Position numbers and translations under genes: made by a program. From the NCBI RefSeq assembly GCF_000482705.1, contig NZ_AXWO01000004.1, forward strand, positions 186,001 through 250,000: 64,000 nt of DNA, in the 5' to 3' direction. Below are positions 25,401 to 33,356 of the stretch, piece after piece. The number at the start of each line of letters is the position of its first letter. Position 1 is the first letter of the stretch. Below the pieces are notes generated by a model, which worked only from the letters and a program-made list of their open reading frames with translations, searched no databases and was not told where the DNA came from. Source of the DNA: Glycomyces arizonensis DSM 44726 (lineage in GTDB: Bacteria; Actinomycetota; Actinomycetes; Mycobacteriales; Micromonosporaceae).

Positions 25401-25672
25401 CGCTCGGCCCTCCTGGCGATCGCCGAGTAGATCATCGTGTCCCACGCATCCCGCTTGTACTGCTCGATCTCCATGGCCCCCTCATCGGTCCACTCGATCC
25501 GGGTGGGCTCGGTGCCGTAGGTGACATCGGCGGCGTAGATGCGCTCGTCTCCTCTGGTGACGACCACGGCGGCGCGGCCGTCGCCGAGGTCGAGCAGGCG
25601 CATCCACCCGTCCTGCCATGAGGTGATGGTCTCGCCCTCGGGCGCGGGCCGCCGTACCCTAGGTCTCGGCAT
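25397..25672 (-). CDS. phage hypothetical protein
   Basis: 91 residues, basic N-terminus (PRPRVRRPAPEG), then a small beta-rich part (RLLDLGDGRAAVVVTRGDERIY) and a helical end. No family recognised. Coupled to the 38-residue membrane peptide. Divergent from the rightward regulator gene at 25859. Confidence 0.55.
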   Translation of the reverse strand: MPRPRVRRPAPEGETITSWQDGWMRLLDLGDGRAAVVVTRGDERIYAADVTYGTEPTRIEWTDEGAMEIEQYKRDAWDTMIYSAIARRAER

Positions 25673-25700
25673 GCCAGGCTCCTATCCTGTCGTGTCGGAG

Positions 25701-25796
25701 GCGGGGCGCCCGGGTGATGGTCAGTCGGTCGGCGCCCCGCCGTCGTATGCCCGGCGGGTCAGCGACCGGGCAGGCCGGTCACGCCTGGTGACCGGA
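25701..25796. other. two inverted repeats in a divergent intergenic region
   Basis: GGCGGGGCGCC (25701-25711) with GGCGCCCCGCC (25732-25742), and CCGGTCAC (25776-25783) with GTGACCGG (25789-25796). They lie between divergent genes at 25672 and 25859, so regulatory or transcription-stopping roles are likely. Confidence 0.4.
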
Positions 25797-25826
25797 GGAC
25801 CCCACGATATCGCGTATGCGAAGACA

Positions 25827-25856
25827 TATGAAGGTCTTCATAGCAAGATCTTCATA
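25827..25856 (+). promoter_or_regulatory. operator half-sites (CTTCATA) at the regulator gene start
   Basis: TATGAAG (25827-25833) and CTTCATA (25836-25842) form a dyad with 2-bp centre; a third CTTCATA (25850-25856) stands 14 bp on, 2 bp before the ATG at 25859. The pattern of short half-sites suits autoregulation by the ribbon-helix-helix-like protein encoded immediately after. Confidence 0.5.
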
Positions 25857-25858
25857 GG

Positions 25859-26029
25859 ATGGCGAAGGTGACAGCGGTATATGTGAAGGACTCGGACATG
25901 CCGCTCTGGGAGCGTGCCGTGGAGTACGCGGATGAGCACCGGCTGAAGATGAGCGGGCTGCTGCTGCTCGCGCTTGAGCGGTACCTGGACGAGCAGGAGC
26001 GTCTCGACAGGGAGCGGGAAGGCCGCTAG
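25859..26029 (+). CDS. small ribbon-helix-helix-like regulator
   Basis: 56 residues: MAKVTAVYVKDSDMPLWER, then a helix-turn-helix pair with LKMSGLLLLALERYLDEQER. The N-terminal strand plus two amphipathic helices fit Arc/MetJ/CopG-type repressors. No good Shine-Dalgarno is seen and the ATG directly follows operator-like half-sites, so a leaderless transcript or a later start is possible. It faces the opposite way to the phage late genes. The CRISPR mini-array begins 12 bp after its stop. Confidence 0.55.
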   Translation: MAKVTAVYVKDSDMPLWERAVEYADEHRLKMSGLLLLALERYLDEQERLDREREGR

Positions 26030-26040
26030 GCTGGGCCCAT

Positions 26041-26128
26041 TGGTCCCCGCGTCAGCGGGGATGATCCGGATGTGCTGCGCCAATACGCCTGTATGGCTGG
26101 GTGTGCCTCGCGTCAGCGGGGATGAGCC
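26041..26128 (+). CRISPR. two-repeat type I-E mini CRISPR array (one spacer), no cas genes
   Basis: Repeat 1 (26041-26067) contains CCCCGCGTCAGCGGGGATGA; repeat 2 (26102-26128) shares 23 of 27 positions. Period is exactly 61 bp, the type I-E period, and the spacer (26068-26101) is 34 bp. The stem CCCCGC/GCGGGG and the GGGGATGATCC end are those of actinobacterial I-E repeats. Repeat 2 has its 5' stem degraded (CCTCGC), as often in terminal repeats. Reading the reverse strand gives SSPLTRGT and IIPADAGTNG, the familiar false peptides produced by I-E repeats. No cas gene occurs in the window, so processing would need host Cascade. Confidence 0.75.
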
Positions 26129-26165
26129 TCGATGCGTCGGAGTTTGCGCGCGCGTCCGTGGTCGG

Positions 26166-26198
26166 CCCCGGGGTCTGCTGTTGTAGGCCCCGGGGTTT
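26166..26198 (+). terminator. probable terminator after the mini-array
   Basis: CCCCGGGG at 26166-26173 and at 26188-26195 can pair around a 14-nt loop and is followed by TTTC. It would end a regulator plus mini-array transcript. Confidence 0.5.
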
Positions 26199-26247
26199 CG
26201 CCGTTTCTGGGCTCCTACCTGCGGGAATATCCCCATCTCACCCCCCA

Positions 26248-26277
26248 TTGCATGACCGTCATACAGTGCTGTATGAT
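26248..26277 (+). promoter_or_regulatory. promoter with embedded dyad for the rightward accessory genes
   Basis: TTGCAT (26248-26253), 18-bp spacer, TATGAT (26272-26277). A dyad CATACAG-TG-CTGTATG (26260-26275) fills the spacer and overlaps the -10, a classic repressor position. A small GGGGGA/TCCCCC hairpin follows in the leader. Confidence 0.6.
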
Positions 26278-26329
26278 GGACGTACACCAAGGGGGAGATG
26301 GTCCCCCACCCGAGATCGGAGCAGCGACG

Positions 26330-26896
26330 ATGAGCTACCAGACCTGGCAGACCACCTCCACCGCCTACCAGGCGTACCTGGCCGCCGCCGAACGCTGTGA
26401 CCGCGCCTTCCAGGAGGACACGATGACCGACCAGCCGACCATCACCGCCCGCGCGTGGACCCACCCGGGCACCGGCGAGATGCGCTACTACCTCGACGGC
26501 GAGAGCATCGCCGCGGCCGCGGGCATCGACTACCGCGCCCGCACCATCGCCGGTGAGACCGTCACCGCCCGGGACATGACGCAGGCCCGCCAGACCGTCG
26601 AGGACTCGAAATTCTGGACCGACGAGGACGGCGAGCTGCACTACCGCCTCGCCCGCAAGGCCGAGGGCACCTACGCCGCGCGCCTGGTCATCGACCGCGT
26701 CCGCGCCGCCCGGATCGTCAAGGCCGAGCAGCCCCAGCGCACCGAGCGCGCCAGCGCTCGCGGCACCGGCTGGTCGAAGTACTCCCGGCCCAGCAACGAC
26801 AGCGGAGTCGGGGCCATGCTCGGCCGCCGCTCCCCCGCCCGCGGTACCGAGTGCCACTTCTGCGGCCTCGACGTCCGCACCTGCGACTGCCGCTAA
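26330..26896 (+). CDS. phage accessory protein with C-terminal Cys cluster
   Basis: 188 residues from the ATG at 26330 (GGAG upstream); ATG 26423 is an alternative start. Middle part is a small alpha-beta domain (TITARAWTHPGTGEMRYYLDG). The end has CHFCGLDVRTCDC, a probable zinc site. Function unknown. Rightward, from a repressed-looking promoter, against the main phage direction, so likely expressed in the lysogen. Confidence 0.6.
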   Translation: MSYQTWQTTSTAYQAYLAAAERCDRAFQEDTMTDQPTITARAWTHPGTGEMRYYLDGESIAAAAGIDYRARTIAGETVTARDMTQARQTVEDSKFWTDEDGELHYRLARKAEGTYAARLVIDRVRAARIVKAEQPQRTERASARGTGWSKYSRPSNDSGVGAMLGRRSPARGTECHFCGLDVRTCDCR

Positions 26897-26904
26897 CCCG
26901 CCAC

Positions 26905-26930
26905 GCTCCCGGGGCTGCGGCCCCGGGAGC
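26905..26930. terminator. intergenic hairpin between the two accessory genes
   Basis: GCTCCCGGGGC pairs with GCCCCGGGAGC around TGCG (11-bp stem). Either a partial terminator or an mRNA stabilising structure. Confidence 0.5.
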
Positions 26931-26948
26931 CCTACCAATGGAGCGACC

Positions 26949-27587
26949 ATGACCGACACCACCACCATTGCCGTCGACTGGCCGGCGCGGCTCCGCGCCG
27001 CCCGGGACGCCATCGCGGCCGCCCGCGCCGTCGAAGCCCAGACCATCCGCGACGCACACGGCGCCGGGATGCCCACTACGCAGATCGCCGACGCGCTCGG
27101 CGTCAAGAACCGCGGCCGCATCACCGAGATCATCGCGCGCGAGCCCGGCGAAGGCGAGCGCACCGAGCTGGCCCCGGTGGTCTACCTGCGCGGCGCCGGC
27201 GTCGGCGAGGCGGCCTGGGCGCGGGTCCGATCGGCGATGTGGCGCCGCGGCTGGGCGACCGAGTCGAACCGCACCCGCGCGTGGCACCTCGCCCGCGGCG
27301 GCGCCGAGGTCATCATGTGCGACTTCTCCGCGCGCGTCGGCGACGACTTCGTCGTGGTCGGGCCCGTCCAGGCCAAATACCGCGACGATGAGACCGAGCT
27401 GGCCCTGGAGCTGCCCGGCGAGCGCGAAGGGCGCCCGTACGGGACGTGGCGGCGCTCCCGGCCGCGCTGTGACGACCCGGCCGGGAGCGTCAGCCCCGGC
27501 GGGGGCCCGGCGCAGGTGACCGACGCCGAGGCGCTCGCCCGGCACGTGGCCGACGCGCTCGACGGCATCGACCCCGGCGGCTGGTAG
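26949..27587 (+). CDS. HTH-containing phage accessory protein
   Basis: 212 residues; GGAG precedes the ATG. N-terminal third is helical with an HTH-like GMPTTQIADALGVKNRGRITEII (split here: PTTQIADALGVKNRG). Then a mixed alpha/beta part with SAMWRRGWATESNRTRAWHL and a disordered C-terminus. DNA binding is likely from the HTH; target unknown. Second gene of the rightward accessory pair. Confidence 0.6.
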   Translation: MTDTTTIAVDWPARLRAARDAIAAARAVEAQTIRDAHGAGMPTTQIADALGVKNRGRITEIIAREPGEGERTELAPVVYLRGAGVGEAAWARVRSAMWRRGWATESNRTRAWHLARGGAEVIMCDFSARVGDDFVVVGPVQAKYRDDETELALELPGEREGRPYGTWRRSRPRCDDPAGSVSPGGGPAQVTDAEALARHVADALDGIDPGGW

Positions 27588-27602
27588 CCAGACACGACGA
27601 AG

Positions 27603-27636
27603 CGCCCCCACCCGCCGTGAGGCAGGTGGGGGCGCG
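27603..27636. terminator. bidirectional terminator between accessory and lysis genes
   Basis: GCGCCCCCACC (27603-27613) with GGTGGGGGCGC (27626-27636), 12-nt loop. Lies between convergent transcription units (gene ending 27587 and the holin ending 27674). Confidence 0.8.
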
Positions 27637-27673
27637 GTGCTTTCAAGGATAGGTCCTTCTGGGACCCATCTTC

Positions 27674-27895
27674 CTACTTGACGAGGTCGGGCGAGTCCTT
27701 CTCGCCGACACCGGCGGTCGCCATGGACGTCAGGTAGGACAGCAGCGCCCCGCCGAGGGCCACCCCGGCGGCGAGCTTCCAGTCCAGCGTGAACGCGTTC
27801 ACGACGCCGTCGAGGGCGACCGCGCCGATGACGGCCTGCGCGGCGCTCTTGCCCGCGCGCTCGGTGGCTTTCTTCCAGAATCGCTTGGTGAACAT
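27674..27895 (-). CDS. holin (phage r1t-type)
   Basis: 73 residues: KRFWKKATERAGKSAAQAVI, then two hydrophobic segments (about 20-38 and 43-62) and a charged tail. The FWKxAxERAxKxxAQA start and the VxNAFxLDW turn are typical of the r1t holin family. It should form membrane lesions that let the endolysin out at lysis. Located directly after the endolysin and the coiled-coil membrane protein, as expected for a lysis cassette. Confidence 0.85.
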   Translation of the reverse strand: MFTKRFWKKATERAGKSAAQAVIGAVALDGVVNAFTLDWKLAAGVALGGALLSYLTSMATAGVGEKDSPDLVK

Positions 27896-27907
27896 GATCG
27901 TTCTCTC

Positions 27908-28177
27908 CTATCCGGTCTGCTGCATCAGGCCGATGATCAATGAAGCGACGGCGAGGACCGTCGCCGCCGACGGGATCGCCCACACCCGCTTTTCGAGCAG
28001 GCGGAGCCGGGACTCGTGGTCGGTGAGGGTCTCGCGGGCGGACTTGTCCTCGGCGGCCATGCGCGCCAGCTCGGCGTGCAGTCCCGCAAGTTCGGTGCGC
28101 AGCAGCAGCACCGAGTCGTAGATCTCCCTCGGGCCGATCTGCACCGGCCCGAGGGATTCAGGGGGCGGGAACGTCAC
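27908..28177 (-). CDS. coiled-coil membrane protein of the lysis cassette
   Basis: 89 residues. Heptad-like helix (LLLRTELAGLHAELARMAAE ... RLRLLEKRVW) then one C-terminal span (AATVLAVASLIIGLM). Start overlaps the endolysin stop. Position and build resemble the second membrane protein of many actinophage lysis cassettes (holin-like or XhlA-like). Exact role not shown. Confidence 0.65.
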   Translation of the reverse strand: MTFPPPESLGPVQIGPREIYDSVLLLRTELAGLHAELARMAAEDKSARETLTDHESRLRLLEKRVWAIPSAATVLAVASLIIGLMQQTG

Positions 28178-29196
28178 GATCCGGCCCCGGTGAGGCGGGC
28201 GGCGATCTGGTCGACGACGGCGGCGGCGGCGAGTTCCCCGGACTGCGCGGCTTCGATCAGGGCCAGGATGTCGGCGCGCTCGGCGGCCGCCGCGGCGTCG
28301 CGTTCGGCGTCCTCGGCGGCGCGCTGGTCGATCCGGGCCAGGATCGCCTCGCCGTCGACGCCCTGCACGGCGTCGAGGAGCGCGGCGTCGCGCTGCTTGG
28401 CGGCGGCGAGCTCGGTCAGGATCTGATGCTCCGGGTTCGAGGACCGCAGATGCGCGTACGCGTCCCGGCCGGTGAGGTCCTCGTTCGTGTAGCGCCAGAC
28501 TTCCAGCGCGACTTCCTTAGCTGTGGGCATGTCGTCCTCCAATGCGTCGATGGCCTCGGCGAGGCGGCCGGCCGAGACCGGGCCGTAGATGCCGTCGTCG
28601 TCGATGCCGGCGCGGCGTTGAAATTCCTTGAGCTGGGCCTCGGTGAGCGGCCCGAAGTCGTTGTCGACGTTGAGCCCGGCGTCGATGACGGCGTTGAGCG
28701 CGCGCTGTAGCTGCCCCACCCGGTGGCCCTCGTCGCCCTCTTCGAGGGACGGCGCGGGCGCGGTGAGGCCGCGTGGCGCCGCCCCGTGCCCGATCGAGGC
28801 GACGCCCCACGAGCTGGTGTCGTCGTAGTCGCGGGTCGAGCGGCCGTCGGGCCCGTCGCCGACGCTCACGTGCACGTGCGTCTTGTGCGCGTTGACGCCG
28901 CTGTACCGACGCCCCCTGAACCCGTATCGCCGCTGGTAGATCCTGCGGTTATAGATGACGTACCGCAGATTCGGGTGCGGGTTCGCGATCAGGTGCGCGA
29001 CGAAACTCGACAGGTCCAGGCCGCCGTCGCCGAGGATGTCGAGCGCGCACACCACGTCACCGCGGACCGATGGGTTGTGGTCCGACCACGAGTCCTGGTG
29101 GTCCTCGTCGCCGATGTCCCACACGGTCGTACCGGGGTGCGCCGACTGGATCTCGGATTCGAGGCGTTGCAGGCTGCGGGCCAGTCTCCAGGCCAT
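28174..29196 (-). CDS. endolysin: M15-type peptidase plus peptidoglycan-binding domain
   Basis: 340 residues. N-terminal metallopeptidase of the D-Ala-D-Ala carboxypeptidase (M15-like) type: zinc ligands in SDHNP, VCALDI and HKTHVHVSV. Residues about 150-215 form a peptidoglycan-binding_1 domain (GHRVGQLQRALN, DNDFGPLTEAQLKEFQRR). The last 110 residues are a Glu/Ala-rich helical tail. It should cut cell-wall peptides. No signal peptide, so it relies on the holin. Confidence 0.85.
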   Translation of the reverse strand: MAWRLARSLQRLESEIQSAHPGTTVWDIGDEDHQDSWSDHNPSVRGDVVCALDILGDGGLDLSSFVAHLIANPHPNLRYVIYNRRIYQRRYGFRGRRYSGVNAHKTHVHVSVGDGPDGRSTRDYDDTSSWGVASIGHGAAPRGLTAPAPSLEEGDEGHRVGQLQRALNAVIDAGLNVDNDFGPLTEAQLKEFQRRAGIDDDGIYGPVSAGRLAEAIDALEDDMPTAKEVALEVWRYTNEDLTGRDAYAHLRSSNPEHQILTELAAAKQRDAALLDAVQGVDGEAILARIDQRAAEDAERDAAAAAERADILALIEAAQSGELAAAAVVDQIAARLTGAGS

Positions 29197-29238
29197 GAGG
29201 CCTCCTCTCGTCAGGGCACGGCCGGGCCGTGCCGGTGG

Positions 29239-30000
29239 TCAGGATTGGCGGCCGTAGAGGCGGTCGCATTGGATCCAGGCGCGTGTCGCGCCTCCGGTGC
29301 ACCAGGCGTACAGGTCGAAGCCGACCGTGTCGCCGGGGTTGATGCCGTCCTCTTCGCCCCAGCCGGGGATAGCGACGGTCTCCTCCCCGGTCCCGGTCCC
29401 GGAGGCGGCCGTGACACCGTCAATGTCCAGGCGCCATTCGACGTTCCCGTCGCCGATCGTCGCCGTCGCGACGCCGATCGAGACGCGCGGATGCCAGATC
29501 GGGTTGAGGCCCTGCATGAGTTTCGTCGCGGAAGTGCTGGTCGTGGAGGGCCACAGCGACGCCGCCCCCTCCCCGACGCCCTCGGCCTCGAACGAGGGCA
29601 CAAGCCGGTAAGGGAGGTACGGGCGGGCGAGCCCGACGCCGGTCAGGCCGTCGTTGCCGATGAGCTCTCGGCCTCCGCGGTCCAGCCACGACCAGTGCAT
29701 CGAGCCCGGCGCCCCGAGCAGTCCCCCGGCGACCTCGCCGTCATCGAAGGAGAACACCCAAGTGGGCTGGCCCGCGGAATTCGGCCCGAAGTACAGCAGA
29801 CCGACTGAGCCGGTCTCGTCGTGCATGATCAGCGACCCGCCGGAGATGGTGAGCGAGCCGCCCTCCAGCAGCCGGAGGCCCCGGGCGCCGATCGAGGCGT
29901 CCTCCAGCCGCCTGCCGGAGGTGAGGTTCCGCAGTTCGCGTTCGACCGCGGCCATGCGCCGTTGCAGGTCGCCGGTGAACATGCCGTCAGAGATGCCCAT
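29239..30000 (-). CDS. minor tail / tail-tip protein
   Basis: 253 residues. N-terminal helix (GDLQRRMAAVERELRNLTSGRRLEDASI) followed by beta-rich, glycine-rich repeats (GGSLTISGGSLIMHDETG), then a C-terminal beta domain. This form, at the end of the tail module just before lysis genes, is typical of receptor-binding or tail-fibre-like proteins. Specific receptor unknown. Confidence 0.6.
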   Translation of the reverse strand: MGISDGMFTGDLQRRMAAVERELRNLTSGRRLEDASIGARGLRLLEGGSLTISGGSLIMHDETGSVGLLYFGPNSAGQPTWVFSFDDGEVAGGLLGAPGSMHWSWLDRGGRELIGNDGLTGVGLARPYLPYRLVPSFEAEGVGEGAASLWPSTTSTSATKLMQGLNPIWHPRVSIGVATATIGDGNVEWRLDIDGVTAASGTGTGEETVAIPGWGEEDGINPGDTVGFDLYAWCTGGATRAWIQCDRLYGRQS

Positions 30001-30001
30001 A

Positions 30002-32059
30002 TCAGATCCTTAGGACGGGTTCGAAGGTGCCGGCGAGGGGGTCGAGGCGGTAGCCGACCATGCGGCCGGTGCCTCGCAGGCCGGTCGGGTGCATGTGGCC
30101 GACCAGGTCGTAGGCGACCGCATCGCCGAGGTTGAGGTCGATCCCGAGGCGGGCGGGCTCGATGTTCCACCGGGACGTGACGGCGAGGGTGGTAGTGCCG
30201 CCGTCGAGGCGCGCCAGCTCCGACGCCGCATGCGCGTTGAGCGTGGCGGTGTCTTTGATCGAGGAGGACGGCGACCAGCGGTGCTCGACACGAGGCACAC
30301 CAGCGGCGAGAGCGAGATTGTTGCGCAGGTGCTGCGACTGCGGCCGGTCGACACCCTCACCCGAGGAGTAGGCGAGGACGTCGTTGGCGCCCATGCCTTT
30401 GCCGTAGTCGTGCGTGACCTCGTAGCGGGTGACCGCCTCCGACTCGGTCGCCAAAGGCCCCCTGGGGACGGTGGAGCCGAGCCGCTCAGCAGCCCGGAAG
30501 ATCATCCGCACCGCCTGCTGCTTCGGTGTTTTCCAGTCGAGGTCGATGGTCCATTCCAGGCCCCGGTCGACGTCCATGAGCTCTTGGAGCCGCTGGTAGA
30601 AGGTGGCGTCCTCGTCGTCGAAATACTCGCGGTCGCGCAGCACACCGGTGGGGGGCGCGTCGATTTCGAGGTTGATGCCCTCGTTGTTGACCGCGTCGAT
30701 GAGGGAGGCGGCGAGGGTCGCCTGGTCGACGCCGTCGAACGCCATGTCCTCTATAAACCGGCGGTCCAGGTAGGATTCGGGGGTGGCGCAGCCGAGGCTG
30801 ATCGTCGCATCCGTCCCACCCCGCACTTTCCAGATGAGCCCGGCCCATTGGGGCAGGTCGTTGACGATGCATACGATCATCCGCGTCGGCAGCTGATCAG
30901 GCCCTACCGCCTGGTCAAGGAGCCCCCCGAGCGCCAGCGGGCCCGCGAGGGGCGCGGGGATGGTGAGCGTCGATGAGGTGTAGGCGCCCAGTGCCCGCGA
31001 GATCGCGCCCTTGACCCCGAGGTAGGCGACTTTGTTGCCGGTGGTGACGTCGCAGGCGATCCACTCCACGACCGAGCGGAGCACCGCCCGCCCGATCGGC
31101 GGCCCCGCCTCCGGTACTTCAGGGACGTACGGGGCATTGATGAACGTCCGGTAGACGTGCCAGATGCTGTCGGCCTCGGTGCGGAAAGCGCCGTACCAGA
31201 CCCGCCACCCCGAAATGATCCCGTCGACCTCGGGCAGGAGCACGGCCCGGTACAGGGCCGTGTGCTCCCCGACCTGCACGCGCGGGACCACCGTCCGCCC
31301 CGAATTAGTCCAGGTGATCCCGTCAGCAGAGACGACCATGACCAGCTCGCCCGAGGCGCCCCCGATCAGCCGGTCGTTGATCAGCCCCACATATCCCCCG
31401 TCGACGGGGGTGATGCCGAGGTGCCAGGGCTGCCGGTCGGGCTGCATAGGCCCCATGTCGACCCCGGCCGGATCCCCCCACGGCCCCGCCGGATCCGCAG
31501 TGCCTTGGAGGCGGACGACCCGGTAGGGGGAGGGGACGATGTCGACCGCCCACATCACCCAGGCCCCGTCCTCGAGCGCGAAGCACGGCGACAGCAGCCG
31601 CAGCACGTGATGGTCGGAGGAGTAGACCAGGACCTTCGGAGTCCAGGTGCGGCCGTCGATGCTCGTCGAGTAGTAGATCTTCTCCTCAGCGCCTTCGGCG
31701 GCCCCGGACCCGTCGTAGGTCCGCCAGAACAAGTGCAAGGCCCCGTTGTAGTACTTGAGGTCAGGGTCCGAGTTGTAGGCACCCGGGGACCCCGGTTGAT
31801 CGTCGATCGGGTTGGAGACGCCCGCAGGCACCACCCAGTGCACGCCGTCGAACGAGGCGACGATACAAGGATCCTCATAGGAGTCATCGCTGCCCGGGTA
31901 GGGCGTCATCGCCATCCAGTACGGGTAGCCGCCGAGCATATCGGGGCTGTACGCCACCGCCGGGTGTGTCGCTTGACCGTCGATGCCGTCCAGCGGTGTC
32001 GGGATCTGGAGACGGGCCCCGACCGGGCCCGAGACGAGCGTGGGATCCGGGAGCGCCAT
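30002..32059 (-). CDS. tail protein with N-terminal glycosidase-like beta-propeller
   Basis: 685 residues; ATG 32059 overlaps the previous stop. Residues 1 to about 330 resemble a GH43/GH32-type five-bladed propeller: repeated DGxxWxxP blades such as SFDGVHWVVPAG, IYYSTSIDGRTWTP, VVSADGITWTN with SYEDPCIV and DPDLKYYNGALHLFW. The remaining 350 residues are the Gp37/Gp29-like siphovirus tail component (VVEWIACDVTTGNK ... YLDRRFIEDMAF). The fusion suggests a tail-tip protein that recognises or trims cell-surface glycans. Enzymatic activity is not proved. Confidence 0.72.
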   Translation of the reverse strand: MALPDPTLVSGPVGARLQIPTPLDGIDGQATHPAVAYSPDMLGGYPYWMAMTPYPGSDDSYEDPCIVASFDGVHWVVPAGVSNPIDDQPGSPGAYNSDPDLKYYNGALHLFWRTYDGSGAAEGAEEKIYYSTSIDGRTWTPKVLVYSSDHHVLRLLSPCFALEDGAWVMWAVDIVPSPYRVVRLQGTADPAGPWGDPAGVDMGPMQPDRQPWHLGITPVDGGYVGLINDRLIGGASGELVMVVSADGITWTNSGRTVVPRVQVGEHTALYRAVLLPEVDGIISGWRVWYGAFRTEADSIWHVYRTFINAPYVPEVPEAGPPIGRAVLRSVVEWIACDVTTGNKVAYLGVKGAISRALGAYTSSTLTIPAPLAGPLALGGLLDQAVGPDQLPTRMIVCIVNDLPQWAGLIWKVRGGTDATISLGCATPESYLDRRFIEDMAFDGVDQATLAASLIDAVNNEGINLEIDAPPTGVLRDREYFDDEDATFYQRLQELMDVDRGLEWTIDLDWKTPKQQAVRMIFRAAERLGSTVPRGPLATESEAVTRYEVTHDYGKGMGANDVLAYSSGEGVDRPQSQHLRNNLALAAGVPRVEHRWSPSSSIKDTATLNAHAASELARLDGGTTTLAVTSRWNIEPARLGIDLNLGDAVAYDLVGHMHPTGLRGTGRMVGYRLDPLAGTFEPVLRI

Positions 32060-33345
32060 CAGCCGCTCACGTACTCCACGGTCAGGTACGCCGGCTCGTT
32101 CGCGTTCGCGTTGCACGAGAACGTGCCCGTGCCGAGGCGGCGCTCGGCGGTGGCCACGAACGTTTTCGACCCGGTAGCGGCGGCGGTCCAGTCCGCTTCG
32201 ACCGTGATCCCGAAGTCCTGGTTGGCCATGGCCATGCGGAGGTGGTTGATCTGCCGGACGGTCCCGGAGATGCTGTCCTCACGCAGATACAGGCGCGCCA
32301 CATCCTCAGCGACCGTCGAGGACACGTCCACAATCCACTTCAAATGGTACGTTTTCCCCGCCTCCACGGGCGCGGTCACCGAATCGATCACTACCGCCGA
32401 GGCGAACCCGATCGAGTTCATGGTGCGCTTACTGGTCGCGACCCGCCGCACCGACTGGAACGAGGCAGTGGAGGCGACCGGCGTATACGTCGAGCCCGCG
32501 TCCGTGTTGACCAGCAGGGTCTCGGTCGATGCGTCCCAGATCGGCATGCCCCGGTAGCCGTCGGCCGGGTAGTCGTCCTCCCCTGCGACGGGGACCAGGC
32601 CGCCGCGGGTACCGGTGAAGCGTGGCAGGGTCGGCTCGCCGGTGGAGCCTGCCCCGGCCTCCACGCGCCACGTAGACAAGCGCTCAGCGTTGCCCACCGG
32701 GTCGGGCTCGGTCGGGATCGACGCGGGCACACCTGCGGTGTAGATGACCTCCCCTTGTGCGAATCCCGAGGAATCCAGGGCGGTGTCCTGGATCCGCAAA
32801 TCGAGGGCGTCGATGCGGGGCTGGGAGGGGTCGGCGGCGGTGACCGGTCCGGTCTCGGTCGCGTGCGGAACGAGGTACATGCGGCCGGTCGAATGCTGAA
32901 CCACGGCCACGATGTCGGCGACGGTCCAGTTCATGCCCGACGTGGTCACATGCGCGCCCTCGTCGCCGTTCGGGAGGACGCCGGGCCGGGCCTGGAAGCC
33001 CCCGGCCGCGCCGCCGCGGGCGATGAGCCCGGAGAACGCGTCCCGGAGAGTCTGCGGGTCGAACAGGCCCGCGGTCTGATACACCTGGCATCCGCCGTCG
33101 GTCTCAAAGACCATGACCGGCGCGCCAGGGGCGGGGCGCAGCTGGAACGTGTCCGTCGCCGCGGCCGCGACGAAATAGGGGGCGTCCTCGACCAGGGCTG
33201 TTGCGCCACCGGCGAGGGCGGCGACGGTGACCTGCTGGCCGTCGACCAGGCCGTGCCCGGTGATCGTCAGCGTGTCGGGGGCGGTGACGGTCGCGGTCCC
33301 GACCGACGCGCCGCGAGTCGTGGTGACCCACAAGGGCGTAGACAT
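32059..33345 (-). CDS. minor tail protein
   Basis: 428 residues; AGGAGG with 7-base gap favours ATG 33345. N-terminal beta domain (ATVTAPDTLTITGHGLVDGQ, like phage Ig/jelly-roll adapters), a middle section (STGRMYLVPHATETG), and a C-terminal beta domain (GKTYHLKWIVDVSST). No enzymatic motif. Sits between the distal-tail protein and the propeller protein, so a tail-tip component. Confidence 0.65.
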   Translation of the reverse strand: MSTPLWVTTTRGASVGTATVTAPDTLTITGHGLVDGQQVTVAALAGGATALVEDAPYFVAAAATDTFQLRPAPGAPVMVFETDGGCQVYQTAGLFDPQTLRDAFSGLIARGGAAGGFQARPGVLPNGDEGAHVTTSGMNWTVADIVAVVQHSTGRMYLVPHATETGPVTAADPSQPRIDALDLRIQDTALDSSGFAQGEVIYTAGVPASIPTEPDPVGNAERLSTWRVEAGAGSTGEPTLPRFTGTRGGLVPVAGEDDYPADGYRGMPIWDASTETLLVNTDAGSTYTPVASTASFQSVRRVATSKRTMNSIGFASAVVIDSVTAPVEAGKTYHLKWIVDVSSTVAEDVARLYLREDSISGTVRQINHLRMAMANQDFGITVEADWTAAATGSKTFVATAERRLGTGTFSCNANANEPAYLTVEYVSG

Positions 33346-33356
33346 GGGCATACCTC

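Noticed and set aside
25838-27163. Minus-strand frame of 441 codons across the accessory module
   Set aside because: It includes the false peptides SSPLTRG and IIPADAG of I-E CRISPR repeats and is antisense to rightward genes with RBS and promoters.
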